From Halictus rubicundus (Eukaryota; Arthropoda; Insecta; Hymenoptera; Halictidae): DNA of 64,000 nucleotides. The notes below the pieces were generated by a model. That model did not search any database, was not told the origin of the DNA, and was given only the letters and a program-made list of their open reading frames with translations. A program made the translations under genes and the position numbers. Shown here one piece after another: positions 22,497-34,445 of the stretch. How positions within the stretch are numbered: position 1 is the first letter of the stretch; every line of letters starts with the position of its first letter. The stretch spans positions 2,330,501 through 2,394,500 of the forward strand of contig NC_135165.1 of assembly GCF_050948215.1 (NCBI RefSeq), read 5' to 3'.

Positions 22497-23345
22497 TTAG
22501 GGGAGGTTTAAGTCACCGTTTGGCTGAATTTAAACTTTTCCCCTGAGCGCTTGAAGTTTGTGCTTGTTCTGAGCTGAGTATCTTTGACATACGCGAAGTG
22601 CGAAACTCGTTTGGGCCTGTATAGTGCAGAATATGCAAAATTAGGGGGAGTTTAAGTCATCGTTTCTCTAGCTTCGAATTTGTTTACGAGATACAGCCCC
22701 TCCAATTTTTCTAAGAAGACACGTGGTGAATTCTTGGGAAAATAGTTTCTTTGGTAAATAAATTGTACAAAATTTAAACTAGGTTTGCATGATGTAGAAG
22801 GCATGAAATTAGGGGGAGTTTAAGTCATCGTTTTTCTAGCTTCGAATTTGTTTACGAGATACGGCCCCTCGAATTTTCCAATTTTTCTAAGAAGACACGT
22901 GGTGAATTCTTGGGAAAATAGTTTCTTTGGTAAATAAATTGTACAAAATTTAAACTAGGTTTGCATGATGTAGAAGGCATGAAATTAGGGGTAGTTTAAG
23001 TCATCGTTCTTCTAGCTTCGAATTTGTTTACGAGACACAGCCCCTCCAATTTTTCTAAGAAGACACGTGGTGAATTCTTGGGAAAATAGTTTCTTTGGTA
23101 AATAAATTGTACAAAATGTAAACTAGGTTTGCATGATGTAGAAGGCATGAAATTAGGGGTAGTTTAAGTCGTCGTTTTTCTAGCTTCGAATTTGTTCACG
23201 AGATACAGCCCTTCCAATTTTTCTAAGAAGACACGTGGCGAATTATTGAGAAAATAGTTTCTCTGGTAAATAAATTGTACAAAATTTGAACTAGGTTTGC
23301 ATGATGTGGAATGCATGAAATTAGGGAGGGTTTAAGTCATCGTTT
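22497..23345 (+). repeat. 168-bp tandem repeat, about 4 full copies plus partial ends
   Basis: TTAGGGG-(G/T)AGTTTAAGTC begins units at 22641, 22809, 22985 and 23153, with partial units at 22497 and 23321. The spacing is 168 bp except one unit of 176 bp, which has a small internal duplication of AATTTTCC. Each full unit contains GACACGTGG, so a CACGTG recurs at each period. No coding capacity. Confidence 0.88.
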
Positions 23346-26222
23346 TGCTGGTTTCTGTCAAACAATATAATTTTTAAACAGATCGCTTTAATTATACTTG
23401 ACATCCAACTTTTCCTTTTACGGAAACAAATGGCCCTCTCATCTGATTTAGCGACTGATGGAAACGCCATTTGGCGATTAATGGCCCGCGTGCATTGACA
23501 CCTCGACGATTGTTCAGGACGCATAATGAGAGAATGGGAGAAGGAACGCGGCGATAGCGATCTAAGAATCCGCATGCGCGAGTCGCTCGTGATTAAAGGA
23601 TAAGATCTAACGGCGGTGTCCCTAAGCGAGCACAATAACTGGGACCTTTCTAGCCTGATCTTCGTCACGAGACGAAGCGGCCCCCATGCAAACGCGTCGA
23701 GATAATCACGGATACACTTGCGAGTTGCAACTGCATCCAACTGCATCGACCGTCGCCGTCGCCGCGAGGGAAACCAGATTCCCTTGATCTTGCGCGCCGC
23801 GGCTGAATTATTCCGCGGCGAGCGACACCTTTGCAACGCGCGAAACTACAAAAATCAGCACGCTCCCATATATCGCCGTTATGTTACTACCGGATACCAT
23901 TACACCCACGATTGGCTCACAGCCACGCCGTTGCATTCGAGCCGCTCCTTTCGTTCGGAACTTGTCAGTTACCGTTGCTGGCAACGCTAACTGTCTCTCC
24001 GACGTTCGTCATCGACTCCAAGAACCGTTGAAAGTTGCAGGCAATTCTTCCATTAATTAGCATCGCGATGAACGAAAATTTGAGAAAAACCACCCTTCCC
24101 ATTTCCATTGCTTGTGAGAAAATAAATTCACGACTCGTGCAAATCAAAAATCGCTCGCATTGGTTGCAAGACATGGGAACCAAGAAGGAATTTGTTTCTC
24201 TCCCCAGTGGTTTTAATTTTAAGATCGATAGTTTTGAATTCTTGTAGTATTTTTATTATTCGAAACTATGCCCACCCGTTGTTGCTGTAACTGCATAAAC
24301 TTCGCAGACTGGTTGTGACAATTACCTGTCCGTCGAATTGCAGTTTTAATCGTTAGACAATATTTTCTATCAATATTCTCCATCTTAAGAGATTGGTTAA
24401 AGCGAATAAACTGTAGAATCTCAGGATTTGCGAGATTTGCATAAAAACTCGCAGAGTAAGATCATTCGGTGCAAGCAGGACGAGTCGCTGACTGGGAGCA
24501 TTGTCAGAAGTTGTGCAACGCTCGATTCGCTCTCTTATGCAGGCCATGCAAGACATTGCACAAAGAACCGTTTGTCGGGAATGCTCAATCTTGGAAATAA
24601 TCGTACGCGTTGCGGACCGTTCTTAATCGCGTGCAAAGCGAACTGCATTTTCGCAGAATGTGTCACCGGAACGGAAAATTTACTATCATTCATTTAAATT
24701 AGCGGCTGTCCCATGGGAACGGTAAAAGGAAGAATCGCAGCGAAACAAAAATTGGATTTGTTATTCGAAGCACGTGGCAGAGAGTAGTTATTCTGTAACG
24801 AATGCGCTGCTTCGAACAACCTAGAAAGTTAAAACCTAACACGTCTGAGATATCGTTCAATTATAATATAAAACGGAGCGGCTCGATCTGCAGATTTCCG
24901 ACCACCTGGTCGAATCGTAATTAAACTTCGACAAACGTAGTGAAACGAGACACGCGGGGTAATCGTACGCGCGCAAATTGGCACGGGAGTTCAGAGGACA
25001 TGGTTACGAGCTCTCTGGTGGAAATTTATGTATTTTTCATTGGTATTATTTATGCAATTTACGAGCGGTTACGTGTCACGTTTTAGGCCTCGGAAAATCT
25101 ATGTTACTTGCATGTTCGACCGAGTTTGATCGATCGTAAATATAAATTTAATCGTGAAAGCGGTCACGAAAGAGCAACTTTTATTCCGAAAACCGGAACG
25201 TCAGCGCGGAAAGAGAGCTAGAGAAAAAGGGGTTGGAACTGCTTGCCAGATATCATGTGGAAAGGCACTATACTCGCGATTTTACGACACGGATACTCTA
25301 CGGATTCGTTACACGTGTCTGTCTCGCTATTTGATATCTAAAACTCAGTGAATTTTCACTCTGAAAAACATTTTAGAGGGTTAAATAAATTCCTTAGCTC
25401 TCCTGGAATTTGCTGGGTCCATATTCAACGTATTAATTTATATAGCTTTGCCCGGAATCTGCAACCCTAATTTTTGGTGCAACCCTCAACTAACCATTCA
25501 GGAGCGTCAGTGACTAATAAACTAGTCGGTAACGATTCAGGAACGTTCCGAAGCCGATCAGGGACGTTTCCATTCGAAACAGGAACAGCGATGGAAAAGT
25601 CGCGATTGTTGTTGCATTTGATGAAAATTAGAGTCGCGTTGGAGCGGGTCGAATCGACCTTCGCGATCTCGCAGCGACAGCCGTCGAGAAAAAGAGAATC
25701 GGAGCGATCGTAGGTGCAGCAGTGGCTTCGAATCCAGTTATCCTCGGTTCTCAGGTGCTTCTAATTGGCTCGCAGGAGAATAACGACGCGACACGTAACG
25801 AGTATTGCTCACGTGAGAAGATGGTAACGCTGTGGTCGGCTTGCACTCGAGGCGCAACGTGCGGTGCATTCCGTGCACGCCGCGCGGTGTACGGTACTCC
25901 GAGACTGCGGTGATCTTTAGACGCAGGACTCGGTCCTTGAATCCAACGGCGAGATGCGGCGCGCGATGCATCGACGAAAAAGTCATTGTAATAGGTCACT
26001 CCCTCCCTCGAGCCGCCTATTACCCTGGCGAACTCTGTTCGAACGTGGAAAATGCAGCGAATGAATTACCCGAGACAGTTGCATAAATTATACGCGTCTC
26101 TTTCTTTGGACACCGTTCGATTTCTTTCGTGTTGTAAGACATTGTATATCTTCGAAATGCGACGGTACGAGTGAAACGTGATTTGTGTCCACACAAAGTG
26201 CGCAGCGAGTGAAAGCCTACCC
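23346..26222. other. non-coding stretch, partly GC-rich
   Basis: Frames near 23321-24031 and 25474-26086 overlap on both strands and are unrecognised. A CACGTG lies at 25810. No recognised elements. Confidence 0.35.
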
Positions 26223-26229
26223 TTAATAA

Positions 26230-27125
26230 AGACTGCCCAAAGAGGCAGGCCTATCGATCAGCTGAGTGCCCAAAGAGACAGCCCTAGGGATCATCTGATT
26301 GCCTAAAGAGGCAGTCCTACCTACCAGCTGATTGCCCAAAGAGGCAGCCCTATCTACCAGCTGATTGCCCAAAGAGGCAGCTCTACCAACTAGTTGATTG
26401 CCCAAAGAGGCAGCCCTACCAACTAGTTGATTGCCCAAAGAGGCAGCCCTAGGGATCATCTAATTGCCCAAAGAGACAGCCCTATCTACCAGCTGATTGT
26501 CCAAAGTGGCAGCCCTACCAACTAGTTGATTGCCCAAAGAGGCAGCCCTACCAACTAGTTGATTGCCCAAAGAGGCAGCCCTAGGGATCATCTAATTGCC
26601 CAAAGAGGCAGCCCTAGGGATCATCTAATTGCCCAAAGAGGCAGCCCTAGGGATCATCTAATTGCCCAAAGAGACAGCCCTATCTACCAGCTGATTGTCC
26701 AAAGTGGCAGCCCTACCAACTAGTTGATTGCCCAAAGAGGCAGCCCTACCAACTAGTTGATTGCCCAAAGAGGCAGCCCTAGGGATCATCTAATTGCCCA
26801 AAGAGGCAGCCCTAGGGATCATCTAATTGCCCAAAGAGACAGCCCTATCTACCAGCTGATTGTCCAAAGTGGCAGCCCTACCAACTAGTTGATTGCCCAA
26901 AGAGGCAGCCCTAGGAATCATCTGATTGCCCAAAGAGGCAGCCCTAGGGATAATCTAATTGCCCAAAGAGGCACCCCTATCTACCAGCTGATTGCCTAAA
27001 GAGACAGCCCTAGTGATCAGCTGCTTGCCCAAAGAGGCAGCCCTATGGACCAGCTGCTTGCCCAAAGAGGCAGCCCTATGGACCAGCTGATTTTCCAAAG
27101 AGGCAGCCCTATGGACCAGCTGACT
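26230..27125. repeat. 33-bp tandem array, about 27 copies, with higher-order pattern
   Basis: The core TGCCCAAAGAGGCAGCCCTA is constant, and the last 13 bp alternate among types: GGGATCATCTAAT (R), CCAACTAGTTGAT (T) and TCTACCAGCTGAT (S). The order in the middle is S-T-T-R, S-T-T-R-R-R, S-T-T-R-R, S-T-R-R, showing amplification of multi-unit blocks. S units are often marked by TGTCCAAAGTGG in the next unit. The right side is followed within about 60 bp by GACACCCTGTATATA, the outer end of a CAGGGTGTC-type element. Confidence 0.92.
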
Positions 27126-28818
27126 GCAATTTGAACATTACTCGCGCGTCTACATCCGGTATCTAGTCGTACACTTTAGTGACACCCTGTATATACCATC
27201 CGTTGATCACATGCCACGCGATACGAGATAGACGGGGTCACGAGACTGCATTTAAAAGTGCCTTGCACTTTTGCGCGGCAGACCTTGAGTACAGAGCCGA
27301 CTGGAATGCAATTTACCGAGCATTGTTCGTAACTCGTACCGTACCGAGCTTTGTTTAAACATATACTCGATTGATTCGCTCCGTTTCAGCGGGGGTTCAG
27401 CGCGTAACTATTGCTAAACGGCTTAATGGAAAATGGAGGAAAACGATTAATTTCCGCGACACTGCGAGAATGCCGTGCTCTTATCGTAAGTCTCGTGTGT
27501 CGCTTGAGATATGACATAGTTGCGAGCATGGCACAATAGCCATTATTCGCGTGCGTTCAGTAACGAGGAGTTTCGCAATTTTTCTGATCTTTCTGTATCT
27601 CTCTTGAAAAAATGGCGACGTTCAAGCGGGGCGTCGTTCGAGCGATACAATTAACAAGCGACAAAATTAACCGGTTCACGGAAGGTTAACGAAACAGTTT
27701 AATGACGAGCCTTTTTGCCGGCGTCTTGCGCACTGCATTTCAAATCTGTTTCGCGGAATTCGTTCGGCTTTCTTGTTTTCGGGGAACGCGTGTATTTTTT
27801 TCGACACCTCGCGCGAAATGCTTCACTTCCTTTGTTGCCTTTGCCGTCGGAGACTCTGCGTAAAAAGATTTATGCTTGACGAACAATTTCGTTCTGGTTC
27901 TCGTGGTTCGACCCCTCGCCGACCAACCATAACTCCCCTCGCCGCCAAACAAACCGTAATTAATGTATCCCGATCGTTTCCTCGTTAGCGTTTGGTTTTT
28001 ACGATGTCCAGCTTCGTTAACGAATCGGCACTGTTCGTTAAGATCGCTAAATGTGGTGTCGCGCAATCGGTGCAGAAAATTTTACAGAAAAATTCGCAAA
28101 CGGTAAAAAGAGGAATTCGCGTAAAGATCGTATTTGTTAATCTGCGAACAAGAGCAATATTCGTTGGGATCTGTGGCGTTTCCGTAAAATTGAAATCAAA
28201 CGCAAAGTTGAAGGAAATAGAACAACTTTCTATTGGAAAGGATAATTTAAACATCGTACTAAACGAAATCCGATACGATGAACCTTCTCCGGCACAAGAA
28301 ACGTCATAAAACGATACTTGAACAAAACCGTGACAAGAAGTGCGGCCGCGGAAGAGCGAAAGTAACGACACGTATACGAGGAGCGTTTCATTACACGCTG
28401 GAAATGGAAAAAAAGTTAATTAAACAAAACCGGCGGCGATAGTGGAAGTTGCCATGATCGGGATAGGACCTTTTCGAGTGGTCAAATCGATATGAAGAAA
28501 AAAGCGCAATCGTGAAAACGATCGGCGACCGTCGAATGGGGAATGTTTACAAGATCGGATCGCGAACGCGAATTCAGACAGTATTTAATCGAATTTACTG
28601 CGACATAGAATTAAAGTAATGACATTATAACGCCATAGGGTGCCATGTCTATGTCACCGCGCATGCAATTACCAATAGGCTGCCCGGTAGCACCTGTTTA
28701 GGTTCGTTTCATACCGGTTACACCTGTTCCGTGCACGGGTGCCACAACTCGACTTTTTGTTCACGGAAGATTTACGCGTCTACGAGAAGCACCACCAAAA
28801 ATATTATTCAAAAAATTG
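27126..28818. other. non-coding stretch
   Basis: GACACCCTGTATATA near 27180-27195 is probably the end of a CAGGGTGTC-type element. The frames at 27740-28371 are unrecognised. Nothing else is seen. Confidence 0.35.
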
Positions 28819-28821
28819 CTA

Positions 28822-29061
28822 AATAAACCAGCGAATGGTCCTAAAAACCACCAATTATATAGTCATAAGAATGATGACATTTCACATTATTTTGTAAGAA
28901 TAACAGAGACGAATCTATCCAATTTTTTGACCATTTTTGAATAGTATATGCCAAAGGAAATAAAGTCGAAGAATTCCCCATGGACGCATCTTTATAATCT
29001 CCATAATAGTGAATTAAACATAACAGAACCCGCCATTTTGACGGGTCCAGTAAACCCAGCG
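28822..29061 (-). mobile_element. TTAA MITE, family B, copy B5 (left end eroded)
   Basis: The right end, GGGTCCAGTAAACCCAGCG, is followed by TTAA 29062-29065, and the hairpin AACCCGCC-ATTTT-GACGGGT is present. Internal phrases (AGAATAACAGAGACGAATCT and TATATGCCAAAGGAAATAAA) parallel the other B copies. The left end near 28822 is too diverged to place exactly. Confidence 0.6.
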
Positions 29062-29065
29062 TTAA

Positions 29066-29539
29066 AAAATTGTTCCCGTAGACTGAACCTGTCCGCAAAA
29101 TCCATTTTTTCCCCTCAGATCTCGTCGATTACGATGGTAGTTGGTTTTTTAATTCGTCGACGATCGAGTCTCGCGGTTCTTCATTCCAGAAACGCGGTGC
29201 CCATTATTTCGAAAGCAGTCTGCGACGACAGAATCAGCCGACTTTTTCTTTCTGTAAACGCTTCCGACAGTCGCTGCACGCGGTTGCGTCCCGCAGAGTT
29301 CATCGGCTGCAAACAGTCGCCGCACCTGAAGGCAAGAAGCGTTCCGCGGTAGACCAGAATCGAAGGTATCCGAAATAACTCGTAAAACCGCTTCGGGTTT
29401 CGCCTGTGCTCGTCGACGTGAGCACGACCGTTTCACAAATTCAACCACAGTTTGGCCAACCGGCGAATTTCACTGCGACTTCTTGCCGGCTCGCTCGTGA
29501 GTCACCCGCGAATTTTTAGAAAACCGCCGCGAACAATGC
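29066..29539. other. non-coding stretch before the 19-bp array
   Basis: CpG-rich sequence with unrecognised frames. The long + strand frame that enters the array begins here at 29452. Confidence 0.35.
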
Positions 29540-31085
29540 GTCTCGCAAAAATCGCGTTCCTCTGCAAAAATCGCGTTTCCCTACAAAAATCGCATTCGTC
29601 TGCAGAAATCGCATTCCTCTCCAAAAATCGCGTTCCTCTTCAAAAATCGCGTTCCTCTTCAAAAATCGCGTTTCCCTGCAAAAATCGCGTTCCTCTTCGA
29701 AAATGGCATTCCCCTGCAAAAATCGCATTCCCCTGCAAAAGTCGCATTTGCCTGCAAAAGTCGCATTTGCCTGCAAAAGTCGCATTTGCCTGCAAAAATG
29801 GCATTCTCCTGCAAAAATCACATTCTCCTGCAAAAATCACATTTCCCTACAAAAATCGCATTCGTCTGCAAAAATCGCATTCCTCTTCAAAAATCGTGTT
29901 CTCCTGCCAAAATCGCATTTCCCTGCAAAAATCGCATTCCCCTGAAAAAATCGCGTTCCCCTTCAAAAATCGCGTTCCTCTTCGAAAATGGCATTCACCT
30001 GCAAAAATCGCGTTCCCCTGCAAAAATGGGATTCCCCTGCAAAAATCGCGTTCCCCTGCAAAAATCGCGTTCCTCTTCAAAAATCGCGTTCCCCTGCAAA
30101 AATCGCGTTTCCCTGCAAAAATCGCATTTCCCTACAAAAATCGCATTTCCCTGCAAAAATCGCATTCGTCTGCAAAAATCCCATTCCTCTTCAAAAATCG
30201 CGTTTCCCTACAAAAATCGTGTTCTCCTGCAAAAATCGTGTTCTCCTGCAAAAATCGTGTTCTCCTGCAAAAATCGCGTTTCCCTGCAAAAATGGGATTC
30301 CCCTGCAAAAATCGCGTTCCCCTACAAAAAACGCGTTCTCCTGCAAAAATCGCGTTCCTCTTCGAAAATGGCATTCCCCTGAAAAAATGGCATTCCCCCG
30401 CAAAAATGGCATTCGTCTGCAAAAATCGCATTCCTCTTCAAAAATCGTGTTCTCCTGCAAAAATCGCGTTCCTCTTCGAAAATGGCATTCCCCTGCAAAA
30501 ATCGCATTCCCCTGCAAAAGTCGCATTTCCCTGCAAAAATCGCATTCCCCTGCAAAAGTCGCATTTCCCTGCAAAAATCGCATTCCCCTGCAAAAATCGC
30601 ATTCCTCTTCAAAAATCGCGTTTCCCTACAAAAATCGTGTTCTCCTGCAAAAATCGTGTTCTCCTGCAAAAATCGCGTTTCCCTGCAAAAATGGGATTCC
30701 CCTGCAAAAATCGCGTTCCCCTGCAAAAATCGCATTCCCCTGCAAAAGTCGCATTTCCCTGCAATAGTCGCATTTCCCTTCAAAAATCGCATTCGTCTCC
30801 AAAAATCGCATTCCTCTTAAAAAATCGCGTTCTCCTGCAAAAATCGCGTTCTCCTGCAAAAAAATCGCGTTCCTCTGTAAAAATCGCGTTCCTCTGTAAA
30901 AATCGCATTCCTCTGTAAAAATCGCGTTTCCCCTGTAAAAATCGCGTTTCCCTGAAAAAATCGCGTTTCCCTGAAAAAATCGCGTTTCCCTGAAAAAATC
31001 GCGTTTCCCTTAAATAATCGCGTTTCCCTGAAAAAATCGCGTTCCCCTGTAAAAATCGCGTTCCCCTGCAAAAATGGCGTTCCCC
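29540..31085. repeat. 19-bp tandem array, about 81 copies, open in many frames
   Basis: The unit is AAAAATCGC(A/G)TTCCCCTGC with common variants CCTCTTC, TTCGTCTGC and TTCTCCTGC. The consensus contains no stop on either strand, and 19 is one more than a multiple of three. One frame therefore passes through all three phases and gives a 19-residue repeat; frames of 200-490 codons result. A block of about 130 bp at 30180-30330 recurs at 30600-30730. The right-most units (30870-31085) form a subfamily with CTGTAAAAATCG and CCTGAAAAAATCG. I regard the frames as by-products. Confidence 0.93.
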
Positions 31086-31089
31086 TGTG

Positions 31090-33846
31090 CTTCTCTCGAA
31101 TCGAAAAAATCCTCGAATCGACGGCTAAGGGACCACAGAACGCGCGCCCTTAATCTTTTCATTCTACATTATTTAATATAAAAAATAAATTGCTTTCTCA
31201 TGCAAAAGCGACGAATCGGTTTAGCGTGCTCGGAGAGATTTTGCGGCCTCGAAATGAGATTTTCGGTCACCTCGAAGAAACCTCTGACGAAACGGTATTG
31301 TGCACAGTTCGAGCCGTAGCGGCGATCGTTAGAGACATTAAATTTTTGTGTTGAGCAGCGGCGAATTTGATGAAAAAGTCTTATTGGCAATCGGCAAGAG
31401 GAACGCGACCGGTGTTTTGCCGGGGCCGAAGACAAAAATGTAATTGCGCGTGGGGTGTGTCGTTTGTGTCCACCGTTGGTCGATCGACGATGCAGTTTTT
31501 CGCGATCGGTGGCCTCTTATGAAATCGCTAGGAAAATAAATCGTTGGTTTTAGCGTTCTGCACGCGGCCTCTCGGATTTGTCTCTCGCGTGTATAAAGCG
31601 CTTTTCGCTCGGTACGATCGGCTGACGCGATTGCACCTCGGGCTACGTTTAATTCGACTGTGATTTCGTTCGAGGCAATATTTTATCGTTCGAGCCGACG
31701 TATCGACCGGACACGGATTCGAATCTGGATCACCGATTATTTTCCGTGGCCACTTGTTGTGCCGACCACCCGATTCCACGCAGATTTGCATTCCTACGCT
31801 CGAATCGCTTTCGAAACCCGGCTAGGAAGAATAGGCGAGCGTTGCTGGGTTTCTCCAGATAAATTTCCAGCTCATTTCCGGATCGATTAGGATCCCCTAA
31901 TCAACATTCCCGCGCGAAGACCGCCGCCGTTCACGATCATCGAGCCCCGTCTCGATCCGCGAATCGCTTTCTCATTTTCTGGCGAATTTATGGCGTCGGT
32001 AAAGTCCCCAATTTTTGAGATTCTGTCTTAGGTACGTCATGAAATTTGTTAAATTAATCATGAAGTAGTAGGAACATCCGATCGTATTATTTTCTGGTTA
32101 GAAAAATTTGTGACAGTGTAAGAATATTATCCGATTTTCAACTGTTTGAAATTTTGAGGGAAAGAAGTCAACGTCTTCGTAGACCCTGCATTTTGCAATT
32201 AATACAGGCAATTTTTGCACGAAACTCCACAGTCCAATAATCACAGTGATCGAGACTAAAATGATATTTTAATGACGTCTTTTTTGCGCGCAGTTAGAGT
32301 CAACATTCTCCAACAGAAACGAAAACTCGGCAAACTCGAAAGAATAAAATGTTTAAAAATAGCATTTTACAAACCGCACGAGATATATCTATCTACGGGC
32401 GTAGATTCCGTTCGAGTCTTATAATTAAATGTTTTTGTTCGTCGGTTAATGCCAGCGCATTCGGTGTTGCACCACGTGAAACACGTTTGATACCGAGCCG
32501 GGCGTTTAGAACGTTGGAGATAATGAATTGCAATAACAGCGAACCACCTGTCTGATTAAAATGAAATTCTCCCGAGGCGGTGTAATTGCCGAAGAATTGC
32601 CGAACGTGTGAAAAAATTGTATCATTTTTCCGTGTCGATCGAGCGGCAGTCGTTTCGCTTGTTTCGCGGTGGTCGAAGTTCAACGACTCAATAAACGGTC
32701 GAGAGAGAGACTATTATAACGAGTAGCATAAAAGCGCGGCCACGTGGCACACGGTTTTATCGCGTGCCGGCGATCGATCGTATCCGCGACCATATTTTTT
32801 TTTCTCTCGAAAACATTATTCGCGGGGACAAGTAGCAAAGTGTATACGAAGTGGCCGTTCATGCAAATAAGGCGCGATGCTATCGTTTTAAGATCAGGTG
32901 CGCGCGTGCGATTTTCGCGTGTGCGCAATTATTTCGATCTCGTGCGCAGTGCGCGCGACCGTTACCTAATTACTGGCCCCGGTCAGGTCGGTTCGCGGCG
33001 GCTGACAGCGAAAATTACATTAGACGTCGCGCCGAGCCGCGCCGCGTAGCGTCGCGTCGCGTCGCGATTATATTTCCAGCACGAGGACATCATTGGTCTG
33101 CGTCCGCTCATGTTCTCGCCGGAAAACCCTTCACCGAAGTTGAAGCATGGCGTGCACGTGACGCCGGGAGCACGTGTCACTCGGCCTCACTTGTTTCCGA
33201 AAGTATTTCCCTCGACGGCGAGCGAGTCCGAATCCCCATCGATCATCGAATTTCATTACTTTCGAAAAAGAACACCTTTCGAAAAATCCCAATCGATCGA
33301 ACCCCGCGATTCATAAATCATATTTCGTCCGATAATTTCAATTATCGGAATTCGACGGGCGGCTCGTTTATCCGGCCGATGATTAATAAAACCTCTGGAC
33401 GACGATACGCAAATTGTACAGTTCGCCTCGATGGTTTTAACCTTTCATCGTTTCGTCGGTGATTAATTGACGGACGCGAAATTGTGCTAAAATCTGCACA
33501 GCTTTTGCACAAATTTTGGAAAGGTGTGAAATTTGAAGGAGTATTTATAAACGTTTTATATGAGTTTCAGCTCCTTTGAAACGTACTCGTAATATTTGCA
33601 TAAACTCTGCAGTCTACCGGTCACGCTAATCGGAATTGCAAATTCGAAACACCGTGTCCCGGACAAAGACTCTCTTGTATCTCATAGAATCAGCGTGATA
33701 AAATCGAACGTTGCACGCACAACAATTTAATTTAACCATTTTCTGCTCGGATGCAGCTATCATAAAGTTGAGAACAGTCATTTGACAAAACCAAAAAATT
33801 ATTTGATCATAATGCACGGGAGCCGAATAGAAATTTCTTTCCTCCT
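31090..33846. other. non-coding stretch, GC-rich at 32850-33200
   Basis: A 203-codon frame at 32851-33462 lies in CpG-rich sequence, is arginine-rich and matches no family; it is probably fortuitous. CACGTG occurs near 32743, at 33155 and at 33171. TTGCATAAACTCTGCAGTC near 33598 faintly resembles TTGCACGAAACTCCACAGTC near 32215, a possible old repeat pair. Confidence 0.35.
33155..33176. promoter_or_regulatory. pair of CACGTG E-boxes in a CpG-rich island
   Basis: CACGTG at 33155 and 33171, 16 bp apart, with GTGCACGTGACGCC around the first. This resembles the 17513 site (GATGCACGTGACGGC). Function is inferred only. Confidence 0.25.
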
Positions 33847-33850
33847 TTAA

Positions 33851-34227
33851 CCCTTTGCACTCGAAGGTATTTTAACTCCAAAACGAAACATTTCTTCCTA
33901 CCCAGAATATTTCCCTCGTATATATAATTTTTCATGTTATACATGCGAAAATGGTGGAACTTACTCGTACAATACTGAAATGCTTCGTAATTTATTGAAT
34001 ATAAACAGATTTAATAATGTAAAAAATATTGCGAACAATGATATAGAAATTTGTATGTTTCGTAATTTATTGAATATAAACAGATTTAATAATGTAAAAA
34101 ATATTGCGAACAATGATATAGAAATTTGTATGTTTCGTAATTTATTGAATATAAACAGATTTAATAATGTAAAAAATATTGCGAATAATGATATAGAAAT
34201 TTTTAGTCGCCGTTCGAGTGCTAAGGG
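33851..34227 (+). mobile_element. TTAA MITE, family C, copy C4, internally expanded
   Basis: Flanked by TTAA at 33847-33850 and 34228-34231. Ends are CCCTTTGCACTCGAAGG and CGTTCGAGTGCTAAGGG. It is about 150-180 bp longer than C2 because a 75-bp internal segment is present three times. The right-hand TTAA is also the left-hand TTAA of B2. Confidence 0.85.
33980..34204 (+). repeat. 75-bp tandem repeat inside MITE C4, 3 copies
   Basis: Units start at 33980, 34055 and 34130 with ATG(C/T)TTCGTAATTTATTG and are nearly identical, so the expansion is recent. The period keeps a frame open (25-residue repeat), but the sequence is an AT-rich MITE interior. Confidence 0.9.
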
Positions 34228-34231
34228 TTAA

Positions 34232-34441
34232 CACTAGGTTTACGGAGCATTAATAGTGAGTATTTTACATTACTTTATAAAAATAAGAAGAATGTGTCTG
34301 TCCAAGTTCTCAGCTATTTTTCAAATAATGTATACCTAAGGAAATAAGTTTGTCGAGTAATTCCACGTAGATAGACCTCACAATAATAGTAAATTAAAAA
34401 TATTAGAACCCGTCATCTTCACGGGTCCCGTAAACCTAGTG
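34232..34441 (+). mobile_element. TTAA MITE, family B, copy B2
   Basis: Flanked by TTAA at 34228-34231 and 34442-34445. Ends are CACTAGGTTTACGGAGC and GGGTCCCGTAAACCTAGTG. The subterminal hairpin (read on the minus strand) is ACCCGT-GAAGATG-ACGGGT. It abuts C4 with one shared TTAA. Confidence 0.88.
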
Positions 34442-34445
34442 TTAA

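Noticed and set aside
26223..26459. 11-residue repeat protein RAASLGNQLVG on the minus strand
   Set aside because: The 33-bp period keeps a frame open for a while, but most of the array has stops and there is no gene context.
26230..27125. CRISPR-like regular repeat
   Set aside because: The units are contiguous 33-mers without unique spacers, in eukaryotic DNA.
27895..27925. GGTTCGACCCC resembling a tRNA B box
   Set aside because: The flanks cannot form the T-arm or acceptor stem, and no A box lies at the right distance.
29452..30918. 488-codon open frame and its companions on both strands
   Set aside because: They are all readings of the 19-bp tandem array, whose consensus lacks stops; there is no promoter, start context or unique domain.
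31715..31745. GGATTCGAATC resembling an inverted tRNA B box
   Set aside because: No cloverleaf can be drawn around it.
32851..33462. 203-codon + strand frame
   Set aside because: Arginine-rich translation of a CpG-rich island, with no recognisable domain and no splice or promoter support.
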